A stretch of DNA of 64,000 nucleotides. It comes from PHAA01 sp022706565. GTDB lineage: Bacteria; Bacillota; Syntrophomonadia; Syntrophomonadales; Syntrophomonadaceae. Every line of letters starts with the position of its first letter. Position 1 is the first letter of the stretch. The position numbers and the translations under genes were made by a program. The notes under the pieces are model-generated. The model saw only the letters and a program-made list of their open reading frames with translations, was not told the origin of the DNA and searched no databases. This document shows, in pieces, positions 1-8,472 of the stretch. Where the stretch lies: assembly GCA_040769385.1 (NCBI GenBank), contig JAXGLD010000001.1, forward strand, positions 372,001-436,000, in the 5' to 3' direction.

Positions 1-853
1 TTCCCCTCTCAGCCATGCCGTTGGCACCATACTGGCACAACCCTACCCCATGCCCATACCCGCGGCTGGTGATCTTAGTTGTCCTGGCCAATGTATTGAA
101 TTCTATCCAGGTCGAGGACAATCCTAGTCTTTGTCTCAGAGTAGTAGCCTCGATCACTTTCCCATTTATGTCGATCTTCTGGGCACGCCCCCCGGGGGTT
201 CGAGATAATACTTTAATTTTAGGCTGGGTATCATTACTCCCAACTAATCCAAGTATGACACTATTGGCAATCTCTATCTCCTCTTTGTAATGCTGCGATT
301 GGAAACAGTCGTCGCATTTAACCGGCTGCAAATAATCAATCCGACCGCCCCACACAGCGCTGGCAGACTCGGTACGCCCTCCGCAAGTAGAACAGTATAA
401 TGCATCGATCGGTTGTGAATCATATAAAAGTATCTCACCTCGAGTCGATTCTACAGCCTCCCTAATCTTGTCTAGCAGCTCGGCTCTATCTGGATTAGCT
501 GGCGCATAATCTGAAGGCGATACGAAAGCCTGACACACAGCTATATCGTCAGACAAGTCAGCCCCATCGGGATATGGCGTACGGTTCATGATCTTTTTTA
601 TGGCATAAGTGCGCGCACAAACCGCTTGTGCCTTTAGGGCTTCCATCTTAAATGCAGCCGGCATTTCAGCCGCGACCGTACCCACAATATATTCTTCAAG
701 TTCCATAGCTATAACCTTATCCTGTTGATGTAGGTACAATTGGACCATCGGCTGGCTGGTTTTAGAAGGTCGCTCATGAATATAGAAACCGATCAACCCT
801 CCTAGAATGATTACCGCTAATATGGCACCGATCTTCCTGTTTTTTCGTCTCAT
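1..853 (-). CDS. spoIID: Stage II sporulation protein D (SpoIID), 3' end beyond window
   Basis: This frame stays open from an ATG at 853 to the left edge of the window, so about 284 residues are visible and the C-terminus is missing. The product begins with a basic stretch and a hydrophobic segment (about residues 9-23), which suggests a membrane-anchored protein. It then carries the SpoIID signature LEEYIVGTVAAEMP followed by EALKAQAVCARTYA, and near the edge YGHGVGLCQYGA. SpoIID is a lytic transglycosylase of the engulfment machinery that thins septal peptidoglycan with SpoIIP and SpoIIM. It follows murA as in Bacillus, separated by a terminator-like hairpin that fits a separate, sporulation-specific promoter. 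The SD before the ATG is weak (TTGGGT). Identity is secure. Confidence 0.93.
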   Translation of the reverse strand, partial: MRRKNRKIGAILAVIILGGLIGFYIHERPSKTSQPMVQLYLHQQDKVIAMELEEYIVGTVAAEMPAAFKMEALKAQAVCARTYAIKKIMNRTPYPDGADLSDDIAVCQAFVSPSDYAPANPDRAELLDKIREAVESTRGEILLYDSQPIDALYCSTCGGRTESASAVWGGRIDYLQPVKCDDCFQSQHYKEEIEIANSVILGLVGSNDTQPKIKVLSRTPGGRAQKIDINGKVIEATTLRQRLGLSSTWIEFNTLARTTKITSRGYGHGVGLCQYGANGMAERG

Positions 854-868
854 ACCCAATAATATTAA

Positions 869-895
869 AAGAACATGACACTAATGCCATGTTCC
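869..895 (-). terminator. Probable terminator between murA and spoIID
   Basis: GAACATG (871-877) and CATGTTC (888-894) form a 7-bp stem with a 10-nt loop. On the minus strand the stem is followed by TTTTAAT. It lies just after the murA stop and just before spoIID, so it could uncouple vegetative murA from sporulation-controlled spoIID. Confidence 0.55.
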
Positions 896-927
896 TTATT
901 TCTAACCTATCGTTCTTGGCTTCTAGA

Positions 928-2175
928 TTATGGTTCGCTATCGATTTGTGCGCCCATTGCGTTCAACTTGGCGGCAATATCTTCGTAGCCACGATCCACA
1001 TGTTGACTCTCCAATAATATGGTGTTGCCTTGAGCCATCAACGCTGCAATCACCAATGCCGCTCCTGCCCTGAGGTCGGATGCCTTGACCTGGGCACCGG
1101 TTAATTTCTTGGCCCCTTTTATTATGGCGATTTTACCTTCAGATTTTATATCTGCACCCATACGGCATAATTCCTGAACATGCATGAACCGGTTTTCGAA
1201 TACGGATTCGCTTATTATACTGCTACCTTGAGCACGGCTCAGATAGGCCATGAATTGGGCCTGCATATCGGTTGGAAAACCAGGATAAGGAAGCGTTTTT
1301 ATATAGACAGGCTTGATTTTTGACACTCTTCTTACTTCGACATGATTCCTGTTCTCAATAACTTCTGCGCCGCTCTCGATCAATTTTGCCGTCACCGCTT
1401 TTAAATGTTCGGGAATAACGTTGTTTATCCTTGCCTCCCCTTTGGTGGCTGCTACAGCTACCATATAAGTTCCGGCCTCAATTCGATCGGGAATCGGTAC
1501 ATACTTTACTCCTTTGAACTCTTTTACACCTTCTACTTTTATCACATTGGTTCCCGCTCCAGAGATTTTCCCGCCCATGCGATTAATAAAATTGGCCAGA
1601 TCTACAATTTCCGGCTCTAAGGCGGCATTTTCGATGTAACTCAATCCATCCGCCATCGCTGCTGCCATCATGACGTTTTCCGTTGCGCCTACACTAGGAT
1701 AATCAAGATAAACATGCGCTCCCCGCAATCCATTTGTGGCCTTGGCAATCAAGTCACCAGAACGTAGATTGATTTCCGCACCCAGGGCATGGAAGCCTTT
1801 CAGATGTAAATCGATAGGTCTGGAGCCAATTGCACAACCTCCTGGCAAAGCCACCCGTACCTTACCCAACCGTGCCAGCAGGGGTCCCATTACCAGTACG
1901 GAGGCTCTAATCTGTCGGACCAAATCATAAGGGGGATGATGAGAGATTACCTTGCCACTCAATACCATTTTTTTATCCTGCTTGGATATTTGTTTACCTA
2001 GCTGTTCCAACAAGGTACCAATTATTGTCACATCATTTATTTTGGGGACTTTAGCCAATTCAATTTCACTGTCGGTTAATATGGATGCGGCTAAAATTGG
2101 TAAAATCGCATTTTTGGATGAACTCACCTCGATCTGACCGTTTAGGGTTGCCTTTCCTCTAATCAACATTCTCAA
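928..2175 (-). CDS. murA: UDP-N-acetylglucosamine 1-carboxyvinyltransferase (MurA)
   Basis: The product is 415 residues, a normal MurA length. MurA transfers enolpyruvate from PEP to UDP-GlcNAc, the first committed step of peptidoglycan synthesis in the cytoplasm. Visible signatures are the N-terminal KNAILP (Lys21, Asn22) and the catalytic loop PGGCAIGSRP with Cys114, the residue attacked by fosfomycin. The start is a TTG at 2175 behind an AGGAGGTGAT ribosome site with rather long spacing. Its neighbours ywmB upstream and spoIID downstream reproduce the Bacillus ywmB-murAA-spoIID order, which also argues that this is the main vegetative copy. Confidence 0.96.
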   Translation of the reverse strand: MRMLIRGKATLNGQIEVSSSKNAILPILAASILTDSEIELAKVPKINDVTIIGTLLEQLGKQISKQDKKMVLSGKVISHHPPYDLVRQIRASVLVMGPLLARLGKVRVALPGGCAIGSRPIDLHLKGFHALGAEINLRSGDLIAKATNGLRGAHVYLDYPSVGATENVMMAAAMADGLSYIENAALEPEIVDLANFINRMGGKISGAGTNVIKVEGVKEFKGVKYVPIPDRIEAGTYMVAVAATKGEARINNVIPEHLKAVTAKLIESGAEVIENRNHVEVRRVSKIKPVYIKTLPYPGFPTDMQAQFMAYLSRAQGSSIISESVFENRFMHVQELCRMGADIKSEGKIAIIKGAKKLTGAQVKASDLRAGAALVIAALMAQGNTILLESQHVDRGYEDIAAKLNAMGAQIDSEP

Positions 2176-2205
2176 ATTACAACCATCACCTCCTAACTAG
2201 TGTTG

Positions 2206-2934
2206 CTAATAATCAGACAATAATAGAGGAACCCCCAAATATAACTCTGTTTTATCCTCGGTATTGAGCCGCATTACTACCTGAAGGTTTATATATTCCC
2301 CGGCGACATTCACTGCCTTCCCTGGCAGGGCTTGGCTGTATCCAGTTCTGCTTGACATCGACCCTTCCCTATAATTGCTTTTAGTAGTTGCCTGCATATT
2401 GGTGAAGAATATACTCATAAGTTCTTCCCGCCCGGCTGAGTCGGGTCGGGCGTCAATTATACCTTTATATTGATAATAGACATTGAAATCGTACAGCTGG
2501 CGCAGTTTGGATTCAAACCATGACAGACTGTTATCGCCCTGGTCTACCACTGTTATTAATACATTGATGTTATTTACTGTCTGATCAGACTGTAACAAAA
2601 AATAGTATTGAAGCTTGGCAAGCACCAGATTGTATTCCAGCATTTTGGTACCGTTTTTTTCCCCGTGCAGGATCTTATCGGTTTCGGCAGGCAGATTAAG
2701 ATGTTGAAGTAACTGCATCAGGACTTGATTCATGTGCTCCTGGCTTCCATCTGTTTTTATTGTTGCCCAACAGTCTACTCGGGATTCCAGCAAATTTGCT
2801 CCGACTGATGCAAATGCTAGGCGATATGGAGATTCACTTTTATCTTGTTGGGCTATGCAGTTTTTCAGGTAGGAATCACCGAAAAAGCTTATAATCGCAA
2901 AAAAGATAAGGTAAGTGATAGTTTTCTTCATCAT
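2206..2934 (-). CDS. ywmB: YwmB family protein (TATA-box-binding-like fold)
   Basis: The chosen ATG at 2934 gives 242 residues and has a GGGGGGA ribosome site about 8 nt upstream; the in-frame start at 2973 has none. The N-terminus is MMKKTITYLIFFAIISFF, a basic then hydrophobic signal or anchor segment, so the rest is probably outside the membrane. There is no motif from which to assign a reaction. The call rests on the position directly upstream of murA and spoIID, where Bacillus carries ywmB, and on size and secretion signal. The function of the family is unknown. Confidence 0.7.
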   Translation of the reverse strand: MMKKTITYLIFFAIISFFGDSYLKNCIAQQDKSESPYRLAFASVGANLLESRVDCWATIKTDGSQEHMNQVLMQLLQHLNLPAETDKILHGEKNGTKMLEYNLVLAKLQYYFLLQSDQTVNNINVLITVVDQGDNSLSWFESKLRQLYDFNVYYQYKGIIDARPDSAGREELMSIFFTNMQATTKSNYREGSMSSRTGYSQALPGKAVNVAGEYINLQVVMRLNTEDKTELYLGVPLLLSDY

Positions 2935-3002
2935 TGGAAAATCCCCCCACGACTTTACCAAGAGCATTGCCAATGAATTAGATGATTATCCAACCAAACT
3001 GC

Positions 3003-3029
3003 AAAAAAAAACCTGACTCCAGTCAGGTT
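3003..3029 (-). terminator. Rho-independent terminator after the 3049-3282 gene
   Basis: AACCTGACT (3010-3018) and AGTCAGGTT (3021-3029) form a perfect 9-bp stem with a 2-base centre. Eight to nine A residues on the plus strand (3003-3011) become a T-run on the minus transcript. It ends the transcript of the two small membrane protein genes and separates them from ywmB. Confidence 0.85.
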
Positions 3030-3048
3030 GGGCAACATTATGTATTTA

Positions 3049-3282
3049 TCACTTTATTGGGTTTTGATTTTGATCGTCAGGCATTAGGTTCTCGAAATCT
3101 TGCTGGGAAAATCCTTCATTCTGTGCATCCAATTGGTCCTGATACTCCTGTTGCCGCTGCTTGGCTTCTAAAGCTGTCTTGCCCACCTTGTTGAACTGAC
3201 GATATATTATAAAAGCAAAAACCACAGTAATAACAAACACCACTGCTATAAATACCAGAAATTTGAGTTGTAGGCTGTTCAT
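3049..3282 (-). CDS. Small membrane protein of unknown function (77 aa)
   Basis: The ATG at 3282 is preceded by a GAGGGGG ribosome site. The product has one strong transmembrane segment (roughly residues 6-27, LKFLVFIAVVFVITVVFAFI) followed by a polar, glutamine-rich tail (EAKQRQQEYQDQLDAQ) likely to be cytoplasmic and partly coiled. It follows the 3296-3508 gene by 13 bp in the same direction, so the two form a small operon ending at the 3003-3029 terminator. No family is recognised. The in-frame start at 3321 would overlap the upstream gene and has no clear ribosome site. Confidence 0.65.
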   Translation of the reverse strand: MNSLQLKFLVFIAVVFVITVVFAFIIYRQFNKVGKTALEAKQRQQEYQDQLDAQNEGFSQQDFENLMPDDQNQNPIK

Positions 3283-3295
3283 TTCGTAAACCCCC

Positions 3296-3508
3296 TCACC
3301 AGTCGTCTTTTGGTTTGGCATTCTCCCGAGCTCTTTGATCCCTTTTCTCTCGTTTCAGCCTTCTCTCTTCAGCTTGCTTGGCAGCCCGCTCCTTGCCTAT
3401 CTCGGTCATACGCCCCAAGCCTACCCACATGCCCAAAAACATGATACCTTTAATCAAGTAATAGGTGAGTACCCCTATCACCATTAGTTCTAATGGGCCG
3501 TATTTCAT
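3296..3508 (-). CDS. Small membrane protein with basic C-terminal helix (70 aa)
   Basis: The ATG at 3508 follows GGTGGGA; the longer in-frame start at 3568 looks untranslated. The product has one hydrophobic stretch (about residues 8-32, ELMVIGVLTYYLIKGIMFLGM) and then a highly charged helix rich in Lys, Arg and Glu (about residues 40-66) that could bind nucleic acid or membrane phospholipid. It is the first gene of a two-gene unit with the 3049-3282 membrane protein. No family is recognised. Confidence 0.6.
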   Translation of the reverse strand: MKYGPLELMVIGVLTYYLIKGIMFLGMWVGLGRMTEIGKERAAKQAEERRLKREKRDQRARENAKPKDDW

Positions 3509-3742
3509 ATTCCCACCATTTCTTTCGAATCGGCAAGGATTGTATGGAAACCAGCCAAGAACAAACAATCCAGTCTGGCTTGCCCAAGTCCGAAGGATTC
3601 AATAATATAGGCATAATGACTCATATAGTTATTCTTCCTTACAATAGCTAAAATCATATTGTTAAATAATAATTTGACACTATATAAAACAACTATGCCT
3701 CTTATTATAGTTTAACGTCCTTAAATACACCACCTTTTTAGT

Positions 3743-3831
3743 GAGATAGGCATACCGAAACAAACCGGTTCAAATGCGCTTTTGAGGCCTTACCTAAAGC
3801 TCCTGCCGGTGATTGTTTCGAACTCTATCTC
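3743..3831. other. 89-bp imperfect inverted repeat, possible structured RNA
   Basis: Three nested complementary blocks pair across the element: GAGATAG (3743-3749) with CTATCTC (3825-3831), CGAAACAA (3756-3763) with TTGTTTCG (3813-3820), and ACCGG (3764-3768) with CCGGT (3806-3810). The apex holds a 37-base loop with an AGGCCT palindrome. There is no T-run on either side, so it is not a normal terminator. It lies in the 340-bp gap between the VWA gene (stop at 3849) and the small membrane gene at 3508. The rest of that gap is AT-rich and holds no gene that I can support. Confidence 0.6.
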
Positions 3832-3848
3832 ATTTATTCCTTCGAGTT

Positions 3849-5609
3849 CTACTTCTTGACAATATTTTTTTTCTCGTAACGGACCAGATTGATCAAGTTC
3901 TCCTTGTTCAAGTCGTCAACCAGGTACAACGCGCCTTCCCCAGCCTTGGCCAGTTTCTCCATAAAGCTGGCATTTGATTCGACCCCAATGCATATGAAGC
4001 GTATTTTCTGGTCAGGAATATAGGCCGCCGCTGAAAGAGCATCGGCCTGAGCATCCATGGTCCATAGAGCCGCGTTGGGAATTCCGTCCGTTATCAAAAC
4101 CAGCAGCGGGTTGCGCACCCGACTATTTTTTATAAGGTCCAAAGCCGTCATTATCCCGTCGGCTAAAGGCGTCATGCCGGCTGGGTTAATTGTCTGCAGT
4201 CCCTTCGTCAATACACTTTGGCTGCGGGTGAAAGGCGCCACTACTCTGGCGCTCCTTTCCTGGAAGGTTACTACTGCTACCCGTTCCTTGCCGGTAAGCA
4301 ACAAATGCTGAGCCAAAAAGCTGGCCGCCTGCCTCTTTTCCCCAGCCATACTGCCGCTGGCATCCAACAGCAGACATATATCAATGGGAATATAGCTCTT
4401 TTTATCGTAGAAATGAAGATCCTCTTTCTTGATCGATAGGCGTTTATCCCCTCGTAACAGTCCGCTCTTCTTGGCTTGAACTACAGTCTGGGCCACAGCC
4501 ATATTACCAGTCCAATTATCCCTCTTGTTGACTGTCCGGTTATAGTTCACCAACTGGACATCAGTTGTATCCTGATCCGATTGCCCTATCTTACTGAATC
4601 GAGAGGTGCGCCCACCCGGGACTCGGCGGATGTTGCGCCTGATCTCAGTCTCCAGTTCGATCCTGTGCTTAACAACATAATCCTGTACCGCCAACCCCTG
4701 CTTGGTCAATATTCTTCCCAGCGGGGTCTTCTGCATCAGACCCAACTCTTCCAGTTGTTTGACATAATGGTCGATGTCGCCCCATTTTTTCTTCTGAAAG
4801 TCGGCGCCCTTTCTCTTAAATATATTGGTGGAGTACATCTGCATCCATTCTTCTATATCTTCAACCCCGCCAAATTTCTCAGCCAGTTTCAATACCAGCT
4901 GATTGACATTTTCATCCGGAGCCATGAGCATGGCATCCTTGCCTTTGAATTTTTTCCAGGGCAGCTTGATGTAATTGCCGAAATCATCGAGAATTTTTTT
5001 CTCTTTTCCGTGGGTGATATTGCGGACCTCGGCCAATTGAATGCCTGATTGCTGAATGATATCTTCAACGGCTGAAGCGATGATATATATCAAAGCATAA
5101 TTCTGTCTATTTAAACGGGCCAGGATGTGGACGTGATCCTGCCCCTCCTCGCCTTCAATATATGGCTCCATTTCATTTTGCATTACATCAAACAACCATC
5201 CCTGCCCCAGATTGGTTGTGATATGGATCTTTTCAGCATAGGCAGCGACGGCTTTGAAACGCACATCATCAACATATTGAAGCTGGGGGTCTTCTTCAAT
5301 CACATATTCATTGATTGCCCAGTATATTGCCAGGGCCACCTTTTTAACATCCATATTGCCTGGCATGTGATGTACGTCTATATGCACTATCTGGTCGGGG
5401 TCTACATAGTTTAGATAGGTTTGACCCGCGTCAGAATTAATCAGGATCTCTACCTGGCCTTTAATCTTCTTCTCGGGCATCCGGCGATGGGCCTTGGTGC
5501 TCACCACCGTGCTATCGCCCAAACGTACACCTTGGTCCTGACCCAAGTAAAGACCTAGATAATTAGCTACAGAAGCCGCATTATTTATATTACTCTGACC
5601 GGTTTCCAT
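3849..5609 (-). CDS. VWA-domain protein, chelatase-D-like partner of the adjacent AAA ATPase
   Basis: The product is 586 residues. The C-terminal third is a von Willebrand factor A domain with a complete metal-ion-dependent adhesion site: DASGSM at Asp416, the threonine in GMTPLADG and the aspartate in LITDGIP. The N-terminal 400 residues are mostly charged and match nothing I can name. Upstream by 12 bp in the same direction is an AAA ATPase of the ChlI/BchI type, so the pair resembles the I and D subunits of magnesium or cobalt chelatase, or a MoxR-VWA system. No large porphyrin-binding subunit (ChlH/CobN) is present here, so a chaperone-like role in complex remodelling is as likely as metal insertion. 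The substrate is unknown. Confidence 0.8.
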   Translation of the reverse strand: METGQSNINNAASVANYLGLYLGQDQGVRLGDSTVVSTKAHRRMPEKKIKGQVEILINSDAGQTYLNYVDPDQIVHIDVHHMPGNMDVKKVALAIYWAINEYVIEEDPQLQYVDDVRFKAVAAYAEKIHITTNLGQGWLFDVMQNEMEPYIEGEEGQDHVHILARLNRQNYALIYIIASAVEDIIQQSGIQLAEVRNITHGKEKKILDDFGNYIKLPWKKFKGKDAMLMAPDENVNQLVLKLAEKFGGVEDIEEWMQMYSTNIFKRKGADFQKKKWGDIDHYVKQLEELGLMQKTPLGRILTKQGLAVQDYVVKHRIELETEIRRNIRRVPGGRTSRFSKIGQSDQDTTDVQLVNYNRTVNKRDNWTGNMAVAQTVVQAKKSGLLRGDKRLSIKKEDLHFYDKKSYIPIDICLLLDASGSMAGEKRQAASFLAQHLLLTGKERVAVVTFQERSARVVAPFTRSQSVLTKGLQTINPAGMTPLADGIMTALDLIKNSRVRNPLLVLITDGIPNAALWTMDAQADALSAAAYIPDQKIRFICIGVESNASFMEKLAKAGEGALYLVDDLNKENLINLVRYEKKNIVKK

Positions 5610-5621
5610 AGGCCCCCCCTT

Positions 5622-6938
5622 TTATTCGCGGTTGAAGTCGATGGATTTCTCGGTGTTGATTAGGTCCTTCCGTTTAAGTTCCTTTAACGGACGCCCTTCC
5701 TTTTTGAAAAAATCTGGATCGTCAGCCGGGCCAGTTTTGTCCGCTGATTTCTTGCCTCCCGTACTAAACATACTGCCACCCTTGCTGTCATCGTTTAGTA
5801 CCCTGATCAGGGAGTCGGCATCCATACGATGCTTCAGAATCAGAGGCAGGATTCGAGTAACATCATTGATGCTGGCCTGATCACGCTCGTTTATTATACT
5901 GTACAGCACCGCTCCTTGTTGCATTGCTTCAATAGCTCTTATACTTTCCAAGTTATGCTTTACATAGAGGCGAGCAATATAGTTGCGCACAAAATCAGGC
6001 AGATCTGACCCCTTGTAGATCTCCGCCCATCTGAGCAGGGTCTGTGTATATTCCTGATGCTTTTTCATAATAGCCTCAAGGTTCATCTGTTCGCGCTCAG
6101 GTTCCAGTTTGGTGGTATGGAAATTTTCTTTAAGCATTTTTGCCAAAACATCTATGGAGGTAGGTCGGCCCATATAGCATACCATATCAAACCGATCCGA
6201 CAATTGCCTGCGTATTTCCTCCAGCGGGCCGGGATCTTCATCCGGGTTGGAAGCAGCCCACACCGATACATTTACCTTAACTGATACCACGGGTAATCCA
6301 GCTTCTTCGATCTGGACCACTCCTGGCTTGGTTCCCATTAAGTCCAGCAGTATATCAGTAATCTCAGGTGCGGTATCTGCCAGGCGATTAATTTCATCTA
6401 CAAAAAGGATACCACGATGAGCCTGTGGAATGAGTCCTGGAAGCAGACCAGCTTCCGGCTTGCGGGGATCGGTGAGTTTGGCTAAATCTATGCTGCCGGC
6501 CACAGTTCCAACCTTAGCCGAGTGAGATATCTCTATGAAAGGCATTGGGATTGCTTCTATGCCTATCTCAACTATTTCTTGGGCCGCCATACCGCGATGC
6601 AAAGGACAGTGGGGTTTGGCAGGATCACAATTATAAAGGCAGCCTTTCACTCTCACAATGGTCGGCAGGATATCCTGGGTCTTCCTCATAATGGTGGTTT
6701 TGCCGGTACCCCGCAAACCCTCCGCATGAATGTGTAATGGCTCATCCGCTATGGTGGAGACCATCGACATCTTTATCATATCGAAGAGGGCTCTGTTTCC
6801 TTCATAACGTTCTAACTGAGCATAGTATTTCAGCATACACAATACTCCTCTCAACAATGCATAGTCCGGCTTTTTGGCTCTGAAAGCTTGGTAATCAATT
6901 GTATCCTTACTTAACAGGGTGCTGGTGACTATCTGCAT
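5622..6938 (-). CDS. AAA+ ATPase, magnesium chelatase subunit I / MoxR-like
   Basis: The product is 438 residues. Walker A is GLRGTGKT (residues 74-81), Walker B is ILFVDE (177-182), and a sensor region reads WAASNPDED. Between them lies a cysteine group (Cys100, Cys104, Cys111 in CLYNCDPAKPHC), which as I recall resembles the one in ChlI/BchI-type subunits. About residues 280-390 form a helical lid, and the tail is charged. It is the first gene of the two-gene operon with the VWA protein and has a promoter candidate at 7019-7047. The ATG at 6938 has no obvious ribosome site (an A-run precedes it). ATP-driven remodelling by a hexameric ring acting on the VWA partner is the expected role; the target is not visible. 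Confidence 0.82.
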   Translation of the reverse strand: MQIVTSTLLSKDTIDYQAFRAKKPDYALLRGVLCMLKYYAQLERYEGNRALFDMIKMSMVSTIADEPLHIHAEGLRGTGKTTIMRKTQDILPTIVRVKGCLYNCDPAKPHCPLHRGMAAQEIVEIGIEAIPMPFIEISHSAKVGTVAGSIDLAKLTDPRKPEAGLLPGLIPQAHRGILFVDEINRLADTAPEITDILLDLMGTKPGVVQIEEAGLPVVSVKVNVSVWAASNPDEDPGPLEEIRRQLSDRFDMVCYMGRPTSIDVLAKMLKENFHTTKLEPEREQMNLEAIMKKHQEYTQTLLRWAEIYKGSDLPDFVRNYIARLYVKHNLESIRAIEAMQQGAVLYSIINERDQASINDVTRILPLILKHRMDADSLIRVLNDDSKGGSMFSTGGKKSADKTGPADDPDFFKKEGRPLKELKRKDLINTEKSIDFNRE

Positions 6939-7018
6939 TTTTTTTTGGAAGACATACCCGGACTATTTTGCCCATTCCGGCTATCTATCTCATAATAAAG
7001 CATTTCTCGGTATTTGTC

Positions 7019-7047
7019 TTTATAAACCTACATTGACTTTAACTCAA
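7019..7047 (-). promoter_or_regulatory. Candidate sigma-A promoter for the AAA/VWA operon
   Basis: On the minus strand TTGAGT (7042-7047) and TATAAA (7019-7024) are 17 bp apart, about 85 bp before the AAA ATPase start. The rest of 6939-7405 holds two GC-rich inverted repeats (7213-7219 with 7233-7239, and 7368-7374 with 7378-7384), neither with a T-run, and no gene that I can support. Confidence 0.5.
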
Positions 7048-7405
7048 ATACCTTCGCCTTCATCGGCTTTATCCGACTTGATACCATGGGAGAAGATTTT
7101 GTGCATTTACCATGAAGTTAACCTAAAATCCCAGAATGCGATTTTCTCATTGTCATTTGTTTGCTGCCCTTGATTTGTCTTTATCAAGTAAAAAGCCATA
7201 TAAGCACATAATGCCCCTCCTAATCAAATTCAGAGGGGCTTACATGATTATAGACAGGATAAAAATGAAAACGCAACGGCCTTGTTTCATATTATCCTCT
7301 TAACTATATGGATTCACAGGTTAAATCTAATATTGAGGGCTGGTTCCGTCAAATATGTCAGGAACACCCCTAGGTTGCCTAGGGATTAACACCAACATAT
7401 AAGCG

Positions 7406-7573
7406 TCAGCTGAGTACAACCAGCAGTATCATAACCAAGCCCATTAGCAGCATGGCCATAAGACCCAGAAAGCCCACTTGTATAGTAAGGTTCTCCATAC
7501 CACCAAGTTTTTTGTTATTGAGGTCTTCATTTTTAAAGCGGTAACTGGCTTCGTTCAGAAATTTTGTAGTCAT
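7406..7573 (-). CDS. Small single-pass membrane protein (55 aa), unknown
   Basis: ATG at 7573 follows a strong GGGAGG ribosome site 9 nt upstream. The product is 55 residues: a polar N-terminal half (MTTKFLNEASYRFKNEDL) and a long hydrophobic C-terminal half (about residues 29-54) rich in Leu, Met and Val that would span the membrane once. It stands alone between the AAA operon and the ATP synthase operon. I recognise no family. An extended -10 sequence (TGATACAAT, minus strand, near 7778-7786) about 200 bp upstream could serve as promoter. It is supported only by ribosome site, composition and membrane segment. Confidence 0.5.
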   Translation of the reverse strand: MTTKFLNEASYRFKNEDLNNKKLGGMENLTIQVGFLGLMAMLLMGLVMILLVVLS

Positions 7574-8004
7574 AGTCTTTCGCCTCCCAACGGACTGCCT
7601 TCGCTACATCCTGATCCATATATTTGGCTTCCAGTGACTATATGTATATGCAATTTTCGTGCCATCTCATGAGGTTAAGGCTTGAATTACTCCTACATGC
7701 GCCAATAACGCCTTATACTTAATCGAGCATTGCATACCTTGATTGAAGCCACCTCCCATACTGTGTAACTATATTGTATCACATCTGCGCCATTTGTGAC
7801 ACTTCGTTACAATGTTGTTACATCACATCCCCGCCCCCTGCCCCCTATACAGTCCTTGTTATGATTAATGACCGGGCCTAAATCCTTTATTGTATTCCTA
7901 TCTCGGGGTCTAACCATTGGTCCATAAAAGTGTCTATGAAAAGACTTTTACATCAATTCTTAAGAACTGAATTGGTTAATAATTCTGACCTGCATCACGG
8001 CACC

Positions 8005-8046
8005 CAAAAAAAAGCAAGCCGGAAAGGTAATACCCTTCCGGCTTGC
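8005..8046 (-). terminator. Rho-independent terminator of the ATP synthase operon
   Basis: GCAAGCCGGAA (8014-8024) pairs with TTCCGGCTTGC (8036-8046), an 11-bp GC-rich stem. The plus-strand A-run at 8006-8013 gives a T-run on the minus transcript. It begins 21 bp after the atpC stop. The gap 7574-8004 to its left contains no other gene that I can support. Confidence 0.92.
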
Positions 8047-8067
8047 GTGATAAGTCTTAACTCAGTA

Positions 8068-8469
8068 CTATTCGGCGGCTTTCATACGAGCTATAGCCCG
8101 CTGCAGTGCAGCTTGAGCCCGAGCCATGTTGGTGTCGGCAGCTTTAGCCGCGAGTCTGGCTTCAGCTCTCTCCTTGGCTGCTTTAGCCCGAAGAACGTCG
8201 ATTTCGTCGCCTATCTCCGCTGTTTCCGCCAAGACCCTGGCTTCATTGTTCATTACTTCCATGAACCCGCCGCTGACGGCCATCCGCCTAATTCTGCCCT
8301 CGGCATCCGTAAACCGAATAACTCCAATGTCCAGAGCTGCGATCATAGGAGCGTGATTCCTCAAAACACCGAGCTCACCATAAGTTTCAGGTACAACAAT
8401 AAATTGTACTTCGTCTTTAAAAAGAAGTTCTCCTGGAGTAACTACCTCAAGAGTAAAGGTTCCGGCCAT
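8068..8469 (-). CDS. atpC: ATP synthase F1 epsilon subunit
   Basis: The product is 133 residues, typical for epsilon. The N-terminal beta-sandwich carries the family sequences VTPGELLF, GELGVLRNHAPM and GGFMEVMNNEARVLAE; the C-terminal helical hairpin is alanine-rich with KERAEARLAAK. Epsilon joins gamma to the c-ring in the rotor and can inhibit ATP hydrolysis. It is the last gene of the operon, 3 bp after atpD, followed by a strong terminator. Confidence 0.97.
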   Translation of the reverse strand: MAGTFTLEVVTPGELLFKDEVQFIVVPETYGELGVLRNHAPMIAALDIGVIRFTDAEGRIRRMAVSGGFMEVMNNEARVLAETAEIGDEIDVLRAKAAKERAEARLAAKAADTNMARAQAALQRAIARMKAAE

Positions 8470-8472
8470 GGG

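Noticed and set aside
15..290. Plus-strand open frame of 91 codons at the left edge
   Set aside because: It is antisense to the spoIID coding frame, whose conserved motifs lie on the minus strand.
3743..3831. A known riboswitch class or SRP/6S RNA
   Set aside because: I could not match conserved core sequences of the c-di-GMP, THF, purine, SRP or 6S classes, so I left it as an unassigned structured element.
4476..5048. Plus-strand open frame of 190 codons
   Set aside because: Antisense to the VWA gene and without a ribosome site.
7213..7239. Rho-independent terminator from GCCCCTC/GAGGGGC
   Set aside because: The stem is good but no T-run follows on either strand.
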